The notes under the pieces: model-generated | The model's input: only the letters and a program-made list of their open reading frames with translations | The model's database searches: none | What the model was told of the DNA's origin: nothing | Shown here: positions 16,413 to 25,686 of the stretch, piece by piece | How the letters are laid out: the number at the start of each line of letters is the position of its first letter | How positions within the stretch are numbered: the stretch's first letter is position 1 | Translations under genes and position numbers: made by a program | DNA from: Pseudomonas sp. P7548 | GTDB lineage: Bacteria; Pseudomonadota; Gammaproteobacteria; Pseudomonadales; Pseudomonadaceae | Assembly: GCF_013386585.1 (NCBI RefSeq) | Contig: NZ_JACARO010000056.1 | Coordinates: forward strand, 1-44,074 | Direction of reading: 5' to 3' | DNA length: 44,074 bases

Positions 16413-17198
16413 TCAGCCGACAACATGCGCCAGCGGGAACAGGCGCTTGAAGTTCTCGGTGGTCTGTTCGGCGAAGCGCTCGTAGGACTCACCCCGCAGC
16501 ATTGCCAGATAATCGGCCACGTCACGTACGTATTCCGGCAGGTTCGGTTTGCCGCGATGGGGGATCGGCGCCAGGTACGGCGAATCGGTTTCGACCAGCA
16601 AACGGTCGGCCGGCACTTGGCGCGCCACATCACGCAGGGCATCGGCATTGCGAAAGGTGACGATCCCCGACAGCGAAATGTAGAACCCCAGGTCCAGGGC
16701 CGCCTTGGCCATCTCCCAATCCTCAGTGAAGCAATGCAGCACGCCGGCCTGGGGCAACGCGGCTTCGCGCAGCAATGCCAGGGTATCAACGCGGGCGCCA
16801 CGGGTATGCACGATGACCGGCTTGCCGGTCTGCTGGGCGGCTTGCAGGTGCAGGCGGAAAGACGCCTGCTGCAACTCGGCGGCTTCGGGTTCGTAGTGGT
16901 AGTCCAGGCCGGTTTCCCCGATAGCCACCACGCGCGGGTGGTTGAGCTCAGCCAGCAACCAGTCGAGGGCCGGGGCTTCGCCAGGCTTGAGGTCCAGCGG
17001 GTGGATACCCACCGAGCAATCCACATCGGCATAACGCTCGGCCAGGGCCTTGACGTCGGCGGCGTTCTCGGCGCTCACGCCGATGCACAGGAAGTGCCCT
17101 ACTCCACGACCGCGCGCCGCTTCAAGGGCTGCGTCAAGGGAGCCGGCGTGCTGGGCAAGGTCGAGGCGGTCAAGGTGGCAATGGGAATCTACGAGCAT
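16413..17198 (-). CDS. tatD: TatD-family 3'-5' DNase / metal-dependent hydrolase
   Basis: A 261-residue TIM-barrel metalloenzyme of the TatD/YcfH type. The N terminus MLVDSHCHLD gives the HxH metal ligands (His6, His8); later GETGLDYHY, HTRGA, HCFTEDW and VETDSPYLAP give the remaining signature segments. The start at MLVDSHCH is set by the family; upstream in-frame sequence is non-homologous. It is the last gene of the fabD-to-holB minus-strand cluster. In PAO1 pilZ lies between tatD and holB; here only 64 nt separate them. Confidence 0.92.
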   Translation of the reverse strand: MLVDSHCHLDRLDLAQHAGSLDAALEAARGRGVGHFLCIGVSAENAADVKALAERYADVDCSVGIHPLDLKPGEAPALDWLLAELNHPRVVAIGETGLDYHYEPEAAELQQASFRLHLQAAQQTGKPVIVHTRGARVDTLALLREAALPQAGVLHCFTEDWEMAKAALDLGFYISLSGIVTFRNADALRDVARQVPADRLLVETDSPYLAPIPHRGKPNLPEYVRDVADYLAMLRGESYERFAEQTTENFKRLFPLAHVVG

Positions 17199-17262
17199 AG
17201 GAAAAAGACAACTTGGTTCACGGAAAAGGTCTGACCGACAATACACCCGTCGGCCACGGAAA

Positions 17263-18252
17263 TTAACGGCGGCCGAGCAGCCCGACCCATTGTACCAACA
17301 GCGCTTCAAGCAACAGCACGCGGTTGAGGTTGGCCTTGCCCAGGACTTTCTGGCGCTGGGCGAGGATCCAGTCCTGGATGGCCAGCACCTTGTCCTGGGC
17401 GCTCTTCTGCGCCAGGTACTGCACGACCTTGCGCATGTCCGGCAGGCCCAGCCCGCTTTCGTCCTGGGTCAACTGGTAGCGCAGGATCAGGCTTGACCAG
17501 TCGCAGAACCAGTCGAACAGCAGCAACAACGGGATGTCCTTCCAGGCGCCTTCGGCCAGTTGGGTCGCGGACTGTTCCTGCTTGAGCAGCTTCTTGACGC
17601 CGTCCACCACCAGGGCACGCTGTTCACGCACACCTTGGGCCTGAAGCTTCACGGCAGCCAGCGGCGAACCTGCGGCCAGGGTCAACAGCTCGACACGTTC
17701 ATCTTCGGAACAGTCCGGCAACGCCTTCGCCAGCCACTGCAAGCTCATGGCCTGGCTAGGCAGCGGGCACGCCTGCTGCACGCAACGGCTGCGGATCGTC
17801 GGCAGCAAACGGCTGGATTGGTGACTGACCAGCAGCAACACGGTATCGCCGGACGGTTCTTCCAGACTCTTGAGCAGGGCATTGGCGGCGTTGATGTTCA
17901 TTGCCTCCACCGGCTCGATCAGCACGACCTTGCGCCCGCCCATCTGTGCGGTCTGCACCACGAAACTGACGAGATCACGTACCTGATCGACCTTGATCGC
18001 CTTGTCGGCCTCTTCAGGCTCCAGCAGGTAGTTGTCCGGGTGGCTGCCGGCCTTGAGCAGCAGGCACGACTTGCACTCGCCGCAGGCTTCCAGGTTGACC
18101 GGTTTCTGGCACAGCAGGCTGGCCATCAGGCGTTCGGCCAGGTCGCGCTTGCCAATACCGATGGGGCCATGCAGCAAGTAGGCATGGGCGTGCTGGGCAC
18201 GGCCGGCCAATTGCTGCCAGAGGCCTTCCTGCCACGGGTAGGCTTCAGCCAC
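17263..18252 (-). CDS. holB: DNA polymerase III subunit delta-prime
   Basis: A 329-residue clamp-loader subunit. It has the AAA+ opening YLLHGPIGIGKRDLAERL and the zinc-binding Cys group CGECKSC with an upstream partner Cys (LLCQKP), then ANALLKSLEEPSGDTVLLLVSHQSSRLLPTIRSRC, the typical SRC-motif region. The GTG codon at VAEAYPWQEG is chosen as start, overlapping the tmk end by a few bases; a GTG two codons upstream is equally possible. The long upstream in-frame extension is shadow of tmk. Confidence 0.92.
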   Translation of the reverse strand: MAEAYPWQEGLWQQLAGRAQHAHAYLLHGPIGIGKRDLAERLMASLLCQKPVNLEACGECKSCLLLKAGSHPDNYLLEPEEADKAIKVDQVRDLVSFVVQTAQMGGRKVVLIEPVEAMNINAANALLKSLEEPSGDTVLLLVSHQSSRLLPTIRSRCVQQACPLPSQAMSLQWLAKALPDCSEDERVELLTLAAGSPLAAVKLQAQGVREQRALVVDGVKKLLKQEQSATQLAEGAWKDIPLLLLFDWFCDWSSLILRYQLTQDESGLGLPDMRKVVQYLAQKSAQDKVLAIQDWILAQRQKVLGKANLNRVLLLEALLVQWVGLLGRR

Positions 18253-18877
18253 GGGCACGCTCCAGCAGGGTGGGCAACAGGGCATCGATGGCGTGCTGCA
18301 CCTGGGCCAGCGGTTGGGCGGCATCCAGCAGGTAGTAGCGCGCAGGCTCGGCCGCGGCACGTTTGAGGAACGCGGTGCGTACTGCGTCGAAGAAAGCCTG
18401 GCCTTCGAGCTCGAAGCGGTCCAGGCGACCCCGGGCGCTGGCGCGGGCCAGGCCGACTTCAACCGGCAAGTCGAAGACCAGGGTCAGGTCAGGGCGCAGG
18501 TCGCCTTGAACGAAGGTTTCGAGCGTGGCGATGCGCTCCAGGGACAGGCCCCGTCCACCGCCCTGGTAGGCATAGGTGGAATCGGTGAAGCGGTCGCAGA
18601 TCACCACGGCACCCCGCGCCAGGGCTGGGCGAATCACCTCGGCCAGGTGCTGGGCACGGGCTGCGAACACCAGCAGCAACTCGGTGTCCGGGTTCATCTG
18701 CTCTTCACCCGGCGCCAGCAGCACCTCGCGGATACGCTCGGCCAGCGGCGTGCCGCCGGGCTCGCGGGTCAACACCACTTCGATTCCTTCGGCGCGCAAG
18801 CGCTCGGCGAGGTAATCGCGGTTGGTGCTTTTGCCGGCGCCTTCCGGGCCTTCCAGGGTCATAAACAAGCCAGTCAC
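18245..18877 (-). CDS. tmk: Thymidylate kinase
   Basis: A 210-residue kinase making dTDP from dTMP. The P-loop is LEGPEGAGKST near the N terminus, VVLTREPGGTPLAE follows with the DR-type substrate contact, and VVICDRFTDSTYAYQGGGRGL covers the dTMP site. The length and full motif set are normal. It is followed by holB with a short overlap and preceded by mltG by about 20 nt. Confidence 0.95.
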   Translation of the reverse strand: MTGLFMTLEGPEGAGKSTNRDYLAERLRAEGIEVVLTREPGGTPLAERIREVLLAPGEEQMNPDTELLLVFAARAQHLAEVIRPALARGAVVICDRFTDSTYAYQGGGRGLSLERIATLETFVQGDLRPDLTLVFDLPVEVGLARASARGRLDRFELEGQAFFDAVRTAFLKRAAAEPARYYLLDAAQPLAQVQHAIDALLPTLLERARG

Positions 18878-18896
18878 AGGCAGTCCTTAGTCAGAA

Positions 18897-20042
18897 TTAT
18901 TGCGGGCTTTGCGGCGCGGCCGTATCCGGCGCAGGATCGGCCGGCGTTTCTACCGGCGCTTGCGCTGGCGCATCGGCCGCTGGCGTTGCGTCTTGCGCAG
19001 GCTTCACTACGGGTGCAGGGCTGGAGCGGTAGTCGGCGCGGCGCTTGAGCTGGAACTCGCGCACAGCGGCATTATGCGCATCCAGGTCGTCAGAAAAAAT
19101 ATGGCTGCCATCGCCACGGGCAACAAAATACAGGCTGCTGCCTGGCACCGGGTTCAGCGCCGCATGGATAGCCTCGCGACCGACCATGGCAATGGGTGTC
19201 GGCGGCAGGCCGGCCACCATGTAGGTGTTGTAGGGGTTGGCTTCCTTCAGGTGAGCGCGGGTCAACTTGCCGTTGTAGCGCTCACCCAGGCCGTAGATCA
19301 CGGTCGGGTCGGTCTGCAGCAGCATGCCGATCTTCATGCGTCGCACAAACACCCCGGCAATCTGCCCGCGCTCTTCGGGCACGCCGGTTTCTTTCTCGAC
19401 CAGGGAGGCCATGATCAGGGCTTGGTAAGGGTCGGTGTACGGCGCATCGGCAGCGCGCTTGCTCCACTCTTGGGCGAGCACATCGTCGAGGCGGTTGTAG
19501 GCTTTTTTCAGGAACTCGACATCGGTCATGCCGCGCACAAAGCGGTAAGTGTCGGGGAAGAATCGCCCTTCGGGGAATACGCCGGGGTGACCCAGCTTGT
19601 CCATCACTTCGCTGTCCGTCAGGCCCGAGAGGGTTTGCACGATCTTTTCATGCTTGGCCAACGCCGAACGCACCTGGCGGAAGTTCCAGCCTTCCACCAG
19701 GGTAAGGCTGTATTGCACCACTTCGCCGCGCTGCCACAGGCCGATCAGGCCTTGGGCGGTGAGGCCCGGCGTCATGCGGTATTCGCCACTGTGCAATGGC
19801 TGGCCATCGAGGTTGAAACGCCAGTACAGGCGCAGCCAGAACGCATCATCGAGCACGCCATCGGCTTCAAGGCGATTGAACGTGCCGGTTGGGGTGGCCC
19901 CTGCCGGTACATCGAGCAATTGTTCCTGGGGCAGGTTCAAGGGCTGCTTCAAGGCAGAGTCAAGCTTCCAGGCCGAAAAGCCCAGCAGCAAGCCCGCCGA
20001 GACCAGGCCGATCTGCAGCAGTAAAACCAGTTTTCGTATCAA
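18897..20042 (-). CDS. mltG: Endolytic transglycosylase MltG (YceG)
   Basis: A 381-residue inner-membrane, periplasm-facing enzyme that cuts nascent peptidoglycan glycan strands. The N-terminal membrane segment is LVLLLQIGLVSAGLLLGFSAW. The catalytic domain holds ALIMASLVEKETGVPEERGQIAGVFVRRM (with the conserved Glu), LLQTDPTVIYGLG and SLYFVARGDGSHIFS. The TTG start is one base after the pabC stop; longer frames overlap pabC without homology. The last 45 or so residues are Ala/Pro-rich and probably disordered, longer than in E. coli. Confidence 0.9.
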   Translation of the reverse strand: MIRKLVLLLQIGLVSAGLLLGFSAWKLDSALKQPLNLPQEQLLDVPAGATPTGTFNRLEADGVLDDAFWLRLYWRFNLDGQPLHSGEYRMTPGLTAQGLIGLWQRGEVVQYSLTLVEGWNFRQVRSALAKHEKIVQTLSGLTDSEVMDKLGHPGVFPEGRFFPDTYRFVRGMTDVEFLKKAYNRLDDVLAQEWSKRAADAPYTDPYQALIMASLVEKETGVPEERGQIAGVFVRRMKIGMLLQTDPTVIYGLGERYNGKLTRAHLKEANPYNTYMVAGLPPTPIAMVGREAIHAALNPVPGSSLYFVARGDGSHIFSDDLDAHNAAVREFQLKRRADYRSSPAPVVKPAQDATPAADAPAQAPVETPADPAPDTAAPQSPQ

Positions 20043-20043
20043 C

Positions 20044-20859
20044 TCAAATATCCAATAGCGCGCGAACAATGCCCTGCAGTTTACGGGTGAGCGGCCCAAC
20101 CGACCAGCTCATCGCAGCGCACTCGCGCACCGGCCAAATGCCATAAACGCTGTTGCACATGAACACTTCATCCGCCTGCTGCAACTGCTCCAGGCTGATG
20201 TCGGCCACGGCCACGGGGACTCCCAGGGCATGTGCCTGGGCCAGAATCTCGGCGCGCATCACGCCAGCCACGCCGCAACGCGTCAGATCAGCGGTTAGTA
20301 ACAAGCCGTTGCGCACCAGGAACAGGTTGCTGAACACGCCTTCAATGACACGATCGGACCTATCCAGCATCAAGCCTTCGGCATGCTCGGCGTCCTGCCA
20401 TTCGGCGCGGGCGATCACCTGCTCCAGGCGGTTGAGGTGCTTGAGACCGGCCAGCAGGGGCTGTTCGGCCAAGCGGGTCGCGCACGGAAACAGGCGGATG
20501 CCGTCGGCTCCGTGGGCAGGGGGATAGGTTGCGGGCGGACTGCCCTGCAAAATGCGGCGCACTGGTGCGCCAGGGTTGGCGCCATACCCGCGCTGGCTGT
20601 CGCCACGGGTGAGGATCAGCTTGAGTACACCGCTGCCCAGGGTTGCGGCGTAGGCCAGCACTTCACTGCGGATCAACCCGTGATCCGCAGTGAAGGCAAG
20701 CCGCCTGCATCCTTCTTCGAGGCGATGCAGGTGGCGGTCGAGCAGCACAGGCTGCCCGGCCTTGACGGCAATGGTCTCGAACAGACCATCACCGTATGCC
20801 AGGCCACGATCTTTCAGGGGCACGCTGTCCGCTGGCTGACCGTCGACCCAGCTGTGCAT
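20044..20859 (-). CDS. pabC: Aminodeoxychorismate lyase
   Basis: A 271-residue PLP enzyme of fold type IV that makes p-aminobenzoate for folate. LKDRGLAYGDGLFETI is the opening signature, the PLP lysine is Lys140 in LKHLNRLEQVIAR, and EGVFSNLFLVRNG and DEVFMCNSVYGIWPV are the later conserved stretches. The ATG overlaps the fabF stop (TGATG); a GTG one codon earlier is the alternative. The location next to fabF is the usual one. Confidence 0.93.
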   Translation of the reverse strand: MHSWVDGQPADSVPLKDRGLAYGDGLFETIAVKAGQPVLLDRHLHRLEEGCRRLAFTADHGLIRSEVLAYAATLGSGVLKLILTRGDSQRGYGANPGAPVRRILQGSPPATYPPAHGADGIRLFPCATRLAEQPLLAGLKHLNRLEQVIARAEWQDAEHAEGLMLDRSDRVIEGVFSNLFLVRNGLLLTADLTRCGVAGVMRAEILAQAHALGVPVAVADISLEQLQQADEVFMCNSVYGIWPVRECAAMSWSVGPLTRKLQGIVRALLDI

Positions 20860-22103
20860 CACTCGGCGAACCGGCGGAACACCAGGGAACCGTTGGTGCC
20901 ACCAAAGCCGAACGAGTTGGACAACACCACGTCGATTGGCATTGGCTGGGCTTCGTGCGGCACGAAGTTCAGGTCGCAGCCTTCATCCGGCTCATCAAGG
21001 TTGATGGTCGGCGGAGCGACCTGATCCTTGATGGCCATGACACTGAAGATCGCCTCGACCGCGCCCGCCGCACCCAACAGGTGACCGGTCATGGACTTGG
21101 TGGAGCTGACCGCCAGCTTGTAGGCATGCTCACCGAACACCGACTTGATGGCCTCGGCTTCCGCCAGGTCGCCCGTTGGGGTCGAGGTGCCATGGGCGTT
21201 GATGTACTGAACCTGGTTGGCGTTGACCTTCGCATCGCGCAAGGCGTTGGAGATGCAACGCGCCGCGCCGGCACCGTCGGACGGTGGCGAGGTCATGTGG
21301 TAGGCGTCACCGCTCATGCCAAAGCCGATCAGCTCGGCGTAGATCGTGGCACCACGCGCCTTGGCGTGCTCCAGCTCTTCGAGTACCAGGGCGCCGGCGC
21401 CGTCGGACAAGACGAAACCGTCACGGCCTTTGTCCCAGGGGCGGCTGGCGCGGGTCGGTTCGTCGTTGCGGGTCGACAATGCACGGGATGCACCGAAGCC
21501 ACCCATGCCCAGGCCGCAGGCCGCCATCTCGGCGCCACCGGCGATCATCACGTCGGCCTCGTCGTAGGCGATGTTGCGCGCCGCCATGCCGATGCAGTGC
21601 GTACCCGTGGTACATGCCGTGGCAATGGCGTAGTTAGGCCCCTGTGCGCCCAAGTGGATCGACAGGAAACCGGAAATCATGTTGATGATCGAGCCCGGTA
21701 CGAAGAACGGTGAAATTCGACGGGGGCCGGAATCATGCAGCGTGCGACTGGTTTCTTCGATATTGGTCAGGCCGCCAATACCCGAACCCATGGCCACGCC
21801 GATGCGGTCACGGTTGGCGTCGGTGACTTCCAGGCCGGCATTGCGCACCGCCTGAAAACCGGCTGCCAGGCCGTATTGAATGAACAGGTCGAGTTTGCGG
21901 GATTCCTTGACCGAGAGATATTCCTCGACATTGAAACCCTTTACCGAGCCGCCAAAACGGGTGGAATAGGCAGAAAGGTCCGTGTGTTCAATCAGACCAA
22001 TACCACTGTGGCCAGCCAGAATGCCCTGCCAACTGCTCGGCACATCCGTACCCAGTGGCGACAACATACCCATACCGGTGACTACGACGCGTCTACGCGA
22101 CAC
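20859..22103 (-). CDS. fabF: Beta-ketoacyl-ACP synthase II
   Basis: A 414-residue condensing enzyme of fatty-acid elongation. The catalytic Cys is Cys164 (ATACTTGTHC), and the two histidines are in YINAHGTSTPTGD and SMTGHLLGAAG. It starts at GTG, with a strong AAAGGAGAG ribosome-binding site four bases before it. The gap to acpP carries a strong terminator, so fabF must depend on readthrough or its own promoter. Confidence 0.96.
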   Translation of the reverse strand: MSRRRVVVTGMGMLSPLGTDVPSSWQGILAGHSGIGLIEHTDLSAYSTRFGGSVKGFNVEEYLSVKESRKLDLFIQYGLAAGFQAVRNAGLEVTDANRDRIGVAMGSGIGGLTNIEETSRTLHDSGPRRISPFFVPGSIINMISGFLSIHLGAQGPNYAIATACTTGTHCIGMAARNIAYDEADVMIAGGAEMAACGLGMGGFGASRALSTRNDEPTRASRPWDKGRDGFVLSDGAGALVLEELEHAKARGATIYAELIGFGMSGDAYHMTSPPSDGAGAARCISNALRDAKVNANQVQYINAHGTSTPTGDLAEAEAIKSVFGEHAYKLAVSSTKSMTGHLLGAAGAVEAIFSVMAIKDQVAPPTINLDEPDEGCDLNFVPHEAQPMPIDVVLSNSFGFGGTNGSLVFRRFAE

Positions 22104-22149
22104 AGCACTCTCCTTTTTCTAATGACGACACTTTGCTATAGAGCTAAAG

Positions 22150-22184
22150 AAAAAACCGCACGCTGTAACAGCAGTGCGGTTTTT
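22150..22184 (-). terminator. Terminator between acpP and fabF
   Basis: AAAAAACCGCAC and GTGCGGTTTTT form a long stem with an inner GCTGT/ACAGC pairing. A-run and T-run on the two sides make it potentially bidirectional; for minus-strand acpP it is a strong intrinsic terminator, likely giving more acpP than fabF mRNA. Confidence 0.8.
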
Positions 22185-22212
22185 CCCAACAGCAAGCGAC
22201 GACTAAAAACTA

Positions 22213-22449
22213 TTACGCCTGGTGGGCAGTAACGTAGTCGATAGCAGCTTGAACAGTAGTGATTTTTTCAGCTTCTTCGTCCGGGATTTCGGTCTCGAAT
22301 TCCTCTTCCAGAGCCATCACCAGCTCAACGGTGTCAAGGGAGTCGGCACCCAGGTCTTCAACGAAGGAAGCGGAGTTGGTCACTTCTTCTTCTTTAACGC
22401 CCAGTTGCTCGGCAACGATTTTCTTGACGCGCTCTTCGATGGTGCTCAT
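22213..22449 (-). CDS. acpP: Acyl carrier protein
   Basis: A 78-residue acidic carrier protein. The phosphopantetheine site is Ser37 in LGADSLDTVELVMALEEEF, exactly the AcpP signature. The length is the usual one. It lies between fabG and fabF, with about 190 nt upstream, which likely contains its own promoter given the high expression of acpP in bacteria, although I could not fix clear hexamers. It is loaded by a phosphopantetheinyl transferase such as the one starting at the right edge of the window. Confidence 0.98.
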   Translation of the reverse strand: MSTIEERVKKIVAEQLGVKEEEVTNSASFVEDLGADSLDTVELVMALEEEFETEIPDEEAEKITTVQAAIDYVTAHQA

Positions 22450-22641
22450 ACCTTGTTTTCACTCCTAATGGACAAATTCAGGCAGCTGGCCAGTGGGTAA
22501 GTGTATAGAAAGCCATTTCAGCTTTTCAACTGAAAGCTTCACCCTGTACCCGGTTGGCCACCTGCCTATAAATTAAGTTGCAGCTTTATAACGGATTTTA
22601 GACAGCTCGTATGACATTTTTTTGAAGCGATCCGTCACAAT

Positions 22642-23385
22642 TTAACTCATGTACATCCCGCCGTTAACCGGGATTGTAGCCCCAGTCACGTATGCCGCAC
22701 CGTCGGACGCCAGGAAAGTGACCACATTCGCGATCTCTTGAGCCTGGCCCAGACGACCCAGCGGAATCTGCGTCAGCAAGGCTTCACGCTGTGCTTCCGG
22801 CAGTTCACGGGTCATATCGGTGTCGATGAACCCTGGGGCCACCGAGTTGACCGTAATCGACCGCGAACCGACTTCACGCGCCAGTGCACGGCTGAAACCT
22901 TCCAGACCGGCCTTGGCGGCTGCGTAGTTTACTTGGCCTGCGTTGCCCATGGCACCCACTACAGAGCCAATATTGATAATTCGACCCCAACGCGCCTTGG
23001 TCATGCCGCGCAAAACCCCCTTGGACAGGCGAAACAGACTGTTCAAGTTGGTATCGACCACGTCGTACCACTCGTCGTCTTTCATGCGCATCATCAGGTT
23101 GTCGCGGGTGATACCGGCGTTATTCACCAGAATCGCCGGCGCGCCGAACTGTGCGGTGATCTCGGCCAGTACGGCAGCCACAGACTCGTCGCTGGTCACG
23201 TTCAGTTCAAGGCCGGTGCCTTGCACGCCGTTTTCCTTCAGGGTCGCGGCGATACGCTCGGCGCCCGAGGCGGATGTAGCGGTACCGATCACAACGGCAC
23301 CCTGACGGCCCAGTTCCAGGGCGATCGCCTGGCCAATGCCACGGCTTGCGCCGGTAACCAGTGCAACTTTACCTTGCAGACTCAT
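22642..23385 (-). CDS. fabG: 3-oxoacyl-ACP reductase
   Basis: A 247-residue SDR enzyme reducing beta-ketoacyl-ACP with NADPH. TGASRGIG is the cofactor loop, NNAGITRDNLMMRM the NNAG motif, and the catalytic Ser-Tyr-Lys are in INIGSVVGAMGNAGQVNYAAAKAG. The start MSLQGKVALV is set by family length and a GGAG ribosome-binding site; an upstream ATG only adds shadow sequence. It follows fabD by 25 nt. Confidence 0.97.
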   Translation of the reverse strand: MSLQGKVALVTGASRGIGQAIALELGRQGAVVIGTATSASGAERIAATLKENGVQGTGLELNVTSDESVAAVLAEITAQFGAPAILVNNAGITRDNLMMRMKDDEWYDVVDTNLNSLFRLSKGVLRGMTKARWGRIINIGSVVGAMGNAGQVNYAAAKAGLEGFSRALAREVGSRSITVNSVAPGFIDTDMTRELPEAQREALLTQIPLGRLGQAQEIANVVTFLASDGAAYVTGATIPVNGGMYMS

Positions 23386-23410
23386 GCAGGCTTCTCCTAA
23401 GTTCGGGGAT

Positions 23411-24349
23411 TCAGGCCAGTGCCGCGCGGGCGGCAGCGAAGGCATCCGGGGTATTGAGGTTGGCAGTCGACACGCCATCGGCGCAACGCTTGTTCAGGCC
23501 GGCCAGGACTTTGCCCGGACCGCACTCAACCAGTTCAGTGGCGCCATTGGCTGCCAGGGTCTGGACGGATTCGACCCAGCGTACGGGCTTGTAGAGTTGT
23601 TCCAGCAGGTCGCGCTTGAGCGTGTCGAGGTCGGCGGCAACGGCCGCGCTGACGTTCTGCACCAGCGGGATCTGCGGCGCCTGCCAGTTGATGGCAGCGA
23701 TGGACTCGGCAAAACGCTCGGCCGCCGGACGCATCAGCTCGCAGTGGGACGGTACGCTCACCGGCAACGGCAGCGCACGCTTGGCACCACGGGCCTTGCA
23801 GCCTTCGATGGCGCGCTCGACGGCGGCCTTGGCACCGGCGATCACCACCTGGCCCGGGGAGTTGAAGTTCACCGCGCTGACCACTTCGCCCTGGGCCGCT
23901 TCGGCACAGGCTTCGATCACGACAGCATCGTCCAGGCCCAGGATAGCGGCCATGCCGCCCTGCCCGGCTGGAACGGCTTCTTGCATCAGTTGACCGCGAC
24001 GCTCGACCAGCTTGACCGCCTCACCGAGGGTCAGGCTGCCCGCCGCCACCAGGGCACTGTATTCGCCCAGGCTGTGACCGGCGACGAATGCAGGGCGCGC
24101 ACCACCTTCAGCCAGCCACAGGCGCCACAGGGCGACCGAAGCGGTCAGGATGGCCGGTTGGGTTTTGTCGGTTTGGTTGAGTCGCTCTTCCGGTCCCTGC
24201 TGGGTCAATGCCCACAGGTCGTAACCCAGAGCGTCGGAAGCTTCCTTGAAGGTGTCCAGGATCAGCGGGTACTGCGCGCCCAGCTCGGCCAACATGCCGA
24301 GGGACTGCGAACCCTGCCCTGGAAAGACGAATGCGAGGGATGTAGACAT
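23411..24349 (-). CDS. fabD: Malonyl-CoA:ACP transacylase
   Basis: A 312-residue acyltransferase. FVFPGQGSQ opens the protein, Ser93 in GHSLGEYSAL is the nucleophile, and QEAVPAGQGGMAAILGL and SVPSHCELM give the Arg/His regions of the active site. The ATG at MSTSLAF has an AGGGG ribosome-binding site. It transfers malonyl to AcpP, encoded two genes on. The gap of about 126 nt to plsX leaves room for a promoter. Confidence 0.97.
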   Translation of the reverse strand: MSTSLAFVFPGQGSQSLGMLAELGAQYPLILDTFKEASDALGYDLWALTQQGPEERLNQTDKTQPAILTASVALWRLWLAEGGARPAFVAGHSLGEYSALVAAGSLTLGEAVKLVERRGQLMQEAVPAGQGGMAAILGLDDAVVIEACAEAAQGEVVSAVNFNSPGQVVIAGAKAAVERAIEGCKARGAKRALPLPVSVPSHCELMRPAAERFAESIAAINWQAPQIPLVQNVSAAVAADLDTLKRDLLEQLYKPVRWVESVQTLAANGATELVECGPGKVLAGLNKRCADGVSTANLNTPDAFAAARAALA

Positions 24350-24475
24350 GTAACAAGCCCCTAATGATCTGGTCGTCAAAAATGCGCACTCCTACGATGG
24401 GAGCGCACGAAACTGACAGATTGGATGGTCAATTGAACTGGCCGGTCACATTTAAGCACTCCCGGGCCGATTCGC

Positions 24476-25486
24476 CTAAGGCAACAGGTCCTCGAGACGG
24501 CCGTGCAAGCGTTGCGGCAGGTTTTCCTGGATCTCGATCAGGGCGCGCGCAATCGCACTCTGAAAGCCCTCTACACCTGCCGAACCGTGGCTTTTTACCA
24601 CAATGCCCTGCAAGCCAAGAAAACTCGCCCCATTGTGCCGCGCAGGTGCCAAGTCGGCTTGCAAGCGACGCATCAATGGCAGCGCCAGGGCACCCACCAC
24701 ACGAGAGGCCAGATTTTGTTTGAACAATGCCTCAATGCGCGTGGCGATCATGGTCGCCAGGCCTTCGCTGGACTTGAGCAGGATATTGCCGACAAACCCG
24801 TCGCACACCACCACATCCGCCTCGCCCCGGTACACACCGTCACCCTCGACAAAGCCGACGTAGTTCAAGCCGCGCGCACCTTGCAGCAAGGTGGCAGCCA
24901 GCTTGACCTGCTGATTGCCCTTGATGTCTTCGGTACCGATATTCAGCAAGGCCACACGAGGCCGGGCCACGCCCAGCGCCTCGGCGGCGACCGAACCCAT
25001 TACGGCGAACTGGAACAGGTGCTCGGCACTGCAATCGACGTTGGCCCCCAGGTCCAGCAACTGGCAATAGCCCTTTTGCGTCGGAATCGCCGCCACCATT
25101 GCAGGCCGATCAATGCCGGACAACGTTTTGAGCACATGCCGCGACAAGGCCATCAAGGCGCCGGTATTGCCCGCGCTGACACAGGCTTGCACCTTGCCAT
25201 CACGCAGCAGCTCCAGCGCCACCCGCATTGAAGAGTCGGGCTTGCCACGCAGGGCCGCCGCCGGCTTTTCATCCATGCCGATGGTTTCGCTGGCCGGCGT
25301 AATCGTCAGGCGCGCGCGATCCACCGCCGGATGGCTGGCAATCAATTCTTCAAGGAGGGAGGGTTGACCGACGAGGGTCAGGTGCAGCGAGGGCGTTGCA
25401 GACAGGCTGGCAATGCAGGCCTGAACAATGCTGCGGGGACCGAAGTCCCCGCCCATTGCGTCAATCGCGATGACTAGAGCAGACAA
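24476..25486 (-). CDS. plsX: Phosphate acyltransferase PlsX
   Basis: A 336-residue enzyme making acyl-phosphate from acyl-ACP for phospholipid synthesis. IAIDAMGGDFGP is the family opening, and VSAGNTGALMALSRHVLKTLSGIDRPA and VVCDGFVGNILLKSSEG are further signatures. The start is TTG, only four bases after the rpmF stop, with little Shine-Dalgarno sequence, so translation is probably coupled to rpmF. Confidence 0.95.
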   Translation of the reverse strand: MSALVIAIDAMGGDFGPRSIVQACIASLSATPSLHLTLVGQPSLLEELIASHPAVDRARLTITPASETIGMDEKPAAALRGKPDSSMRVALELLRDGKVQACVSAGNTGALMALSRHVLKTLSGIDRPAMVAAIPTQKGYCQLLDLGANVDCSAEHLFQFAVMGSVAAEALGVARPRVALLNIGTEDIKGNQQVKLAATLLQGARGLNYVGFVEGDGVYRGEADVVVCDGFVGNILLKSSEGLATMIATRIEALFKQNLASRVVGALALPLMRRLQADLAPARHNGASFLGLQGIVVKSHGSAGVEGFQSAIARALIEIQENLPQRLHGRLEDLLP

Positions 25487-25490
25487 GTGA

Positions 25491-25673
25491 TTACTCGTCA
25501 GCGCCCTTGTCGATCACTTTACGGCCACGGTATACGCCTTCTGGCGATACGTGGTGACGCAGGTGAACTTCACCGGTGGTCTTTTCTACGGACAGGGTGC
25601 TAGCCTCGAGAGCGTCGTGCGAACGGCGCATGTCACGGGCGGAGCGGGATTTTTTGTTCTGCTGAACAGCCAT
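25491..25673 (-). CDS. rpmF: 50S ribosomal protein L32
   Basis: A 60-residue basic protein, [22 protein letters not shown] at the N terminus and [15 protein letters not shown] later, both classical L32. It contains no Cys, so this is the zinc-free form. It lies between yceD and plsX, the normal arrangement. Confidence 0.98.
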
Positions 25674-25686
25674 AATTGATTAACTC

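Noticed and set aside
18253..18462. N-terminal extension of holB to an upstream ATG
   Set aside because: The extension is out-of-frame tmk sequence; HolB proteins begin with AEAYPWQ-like wording.
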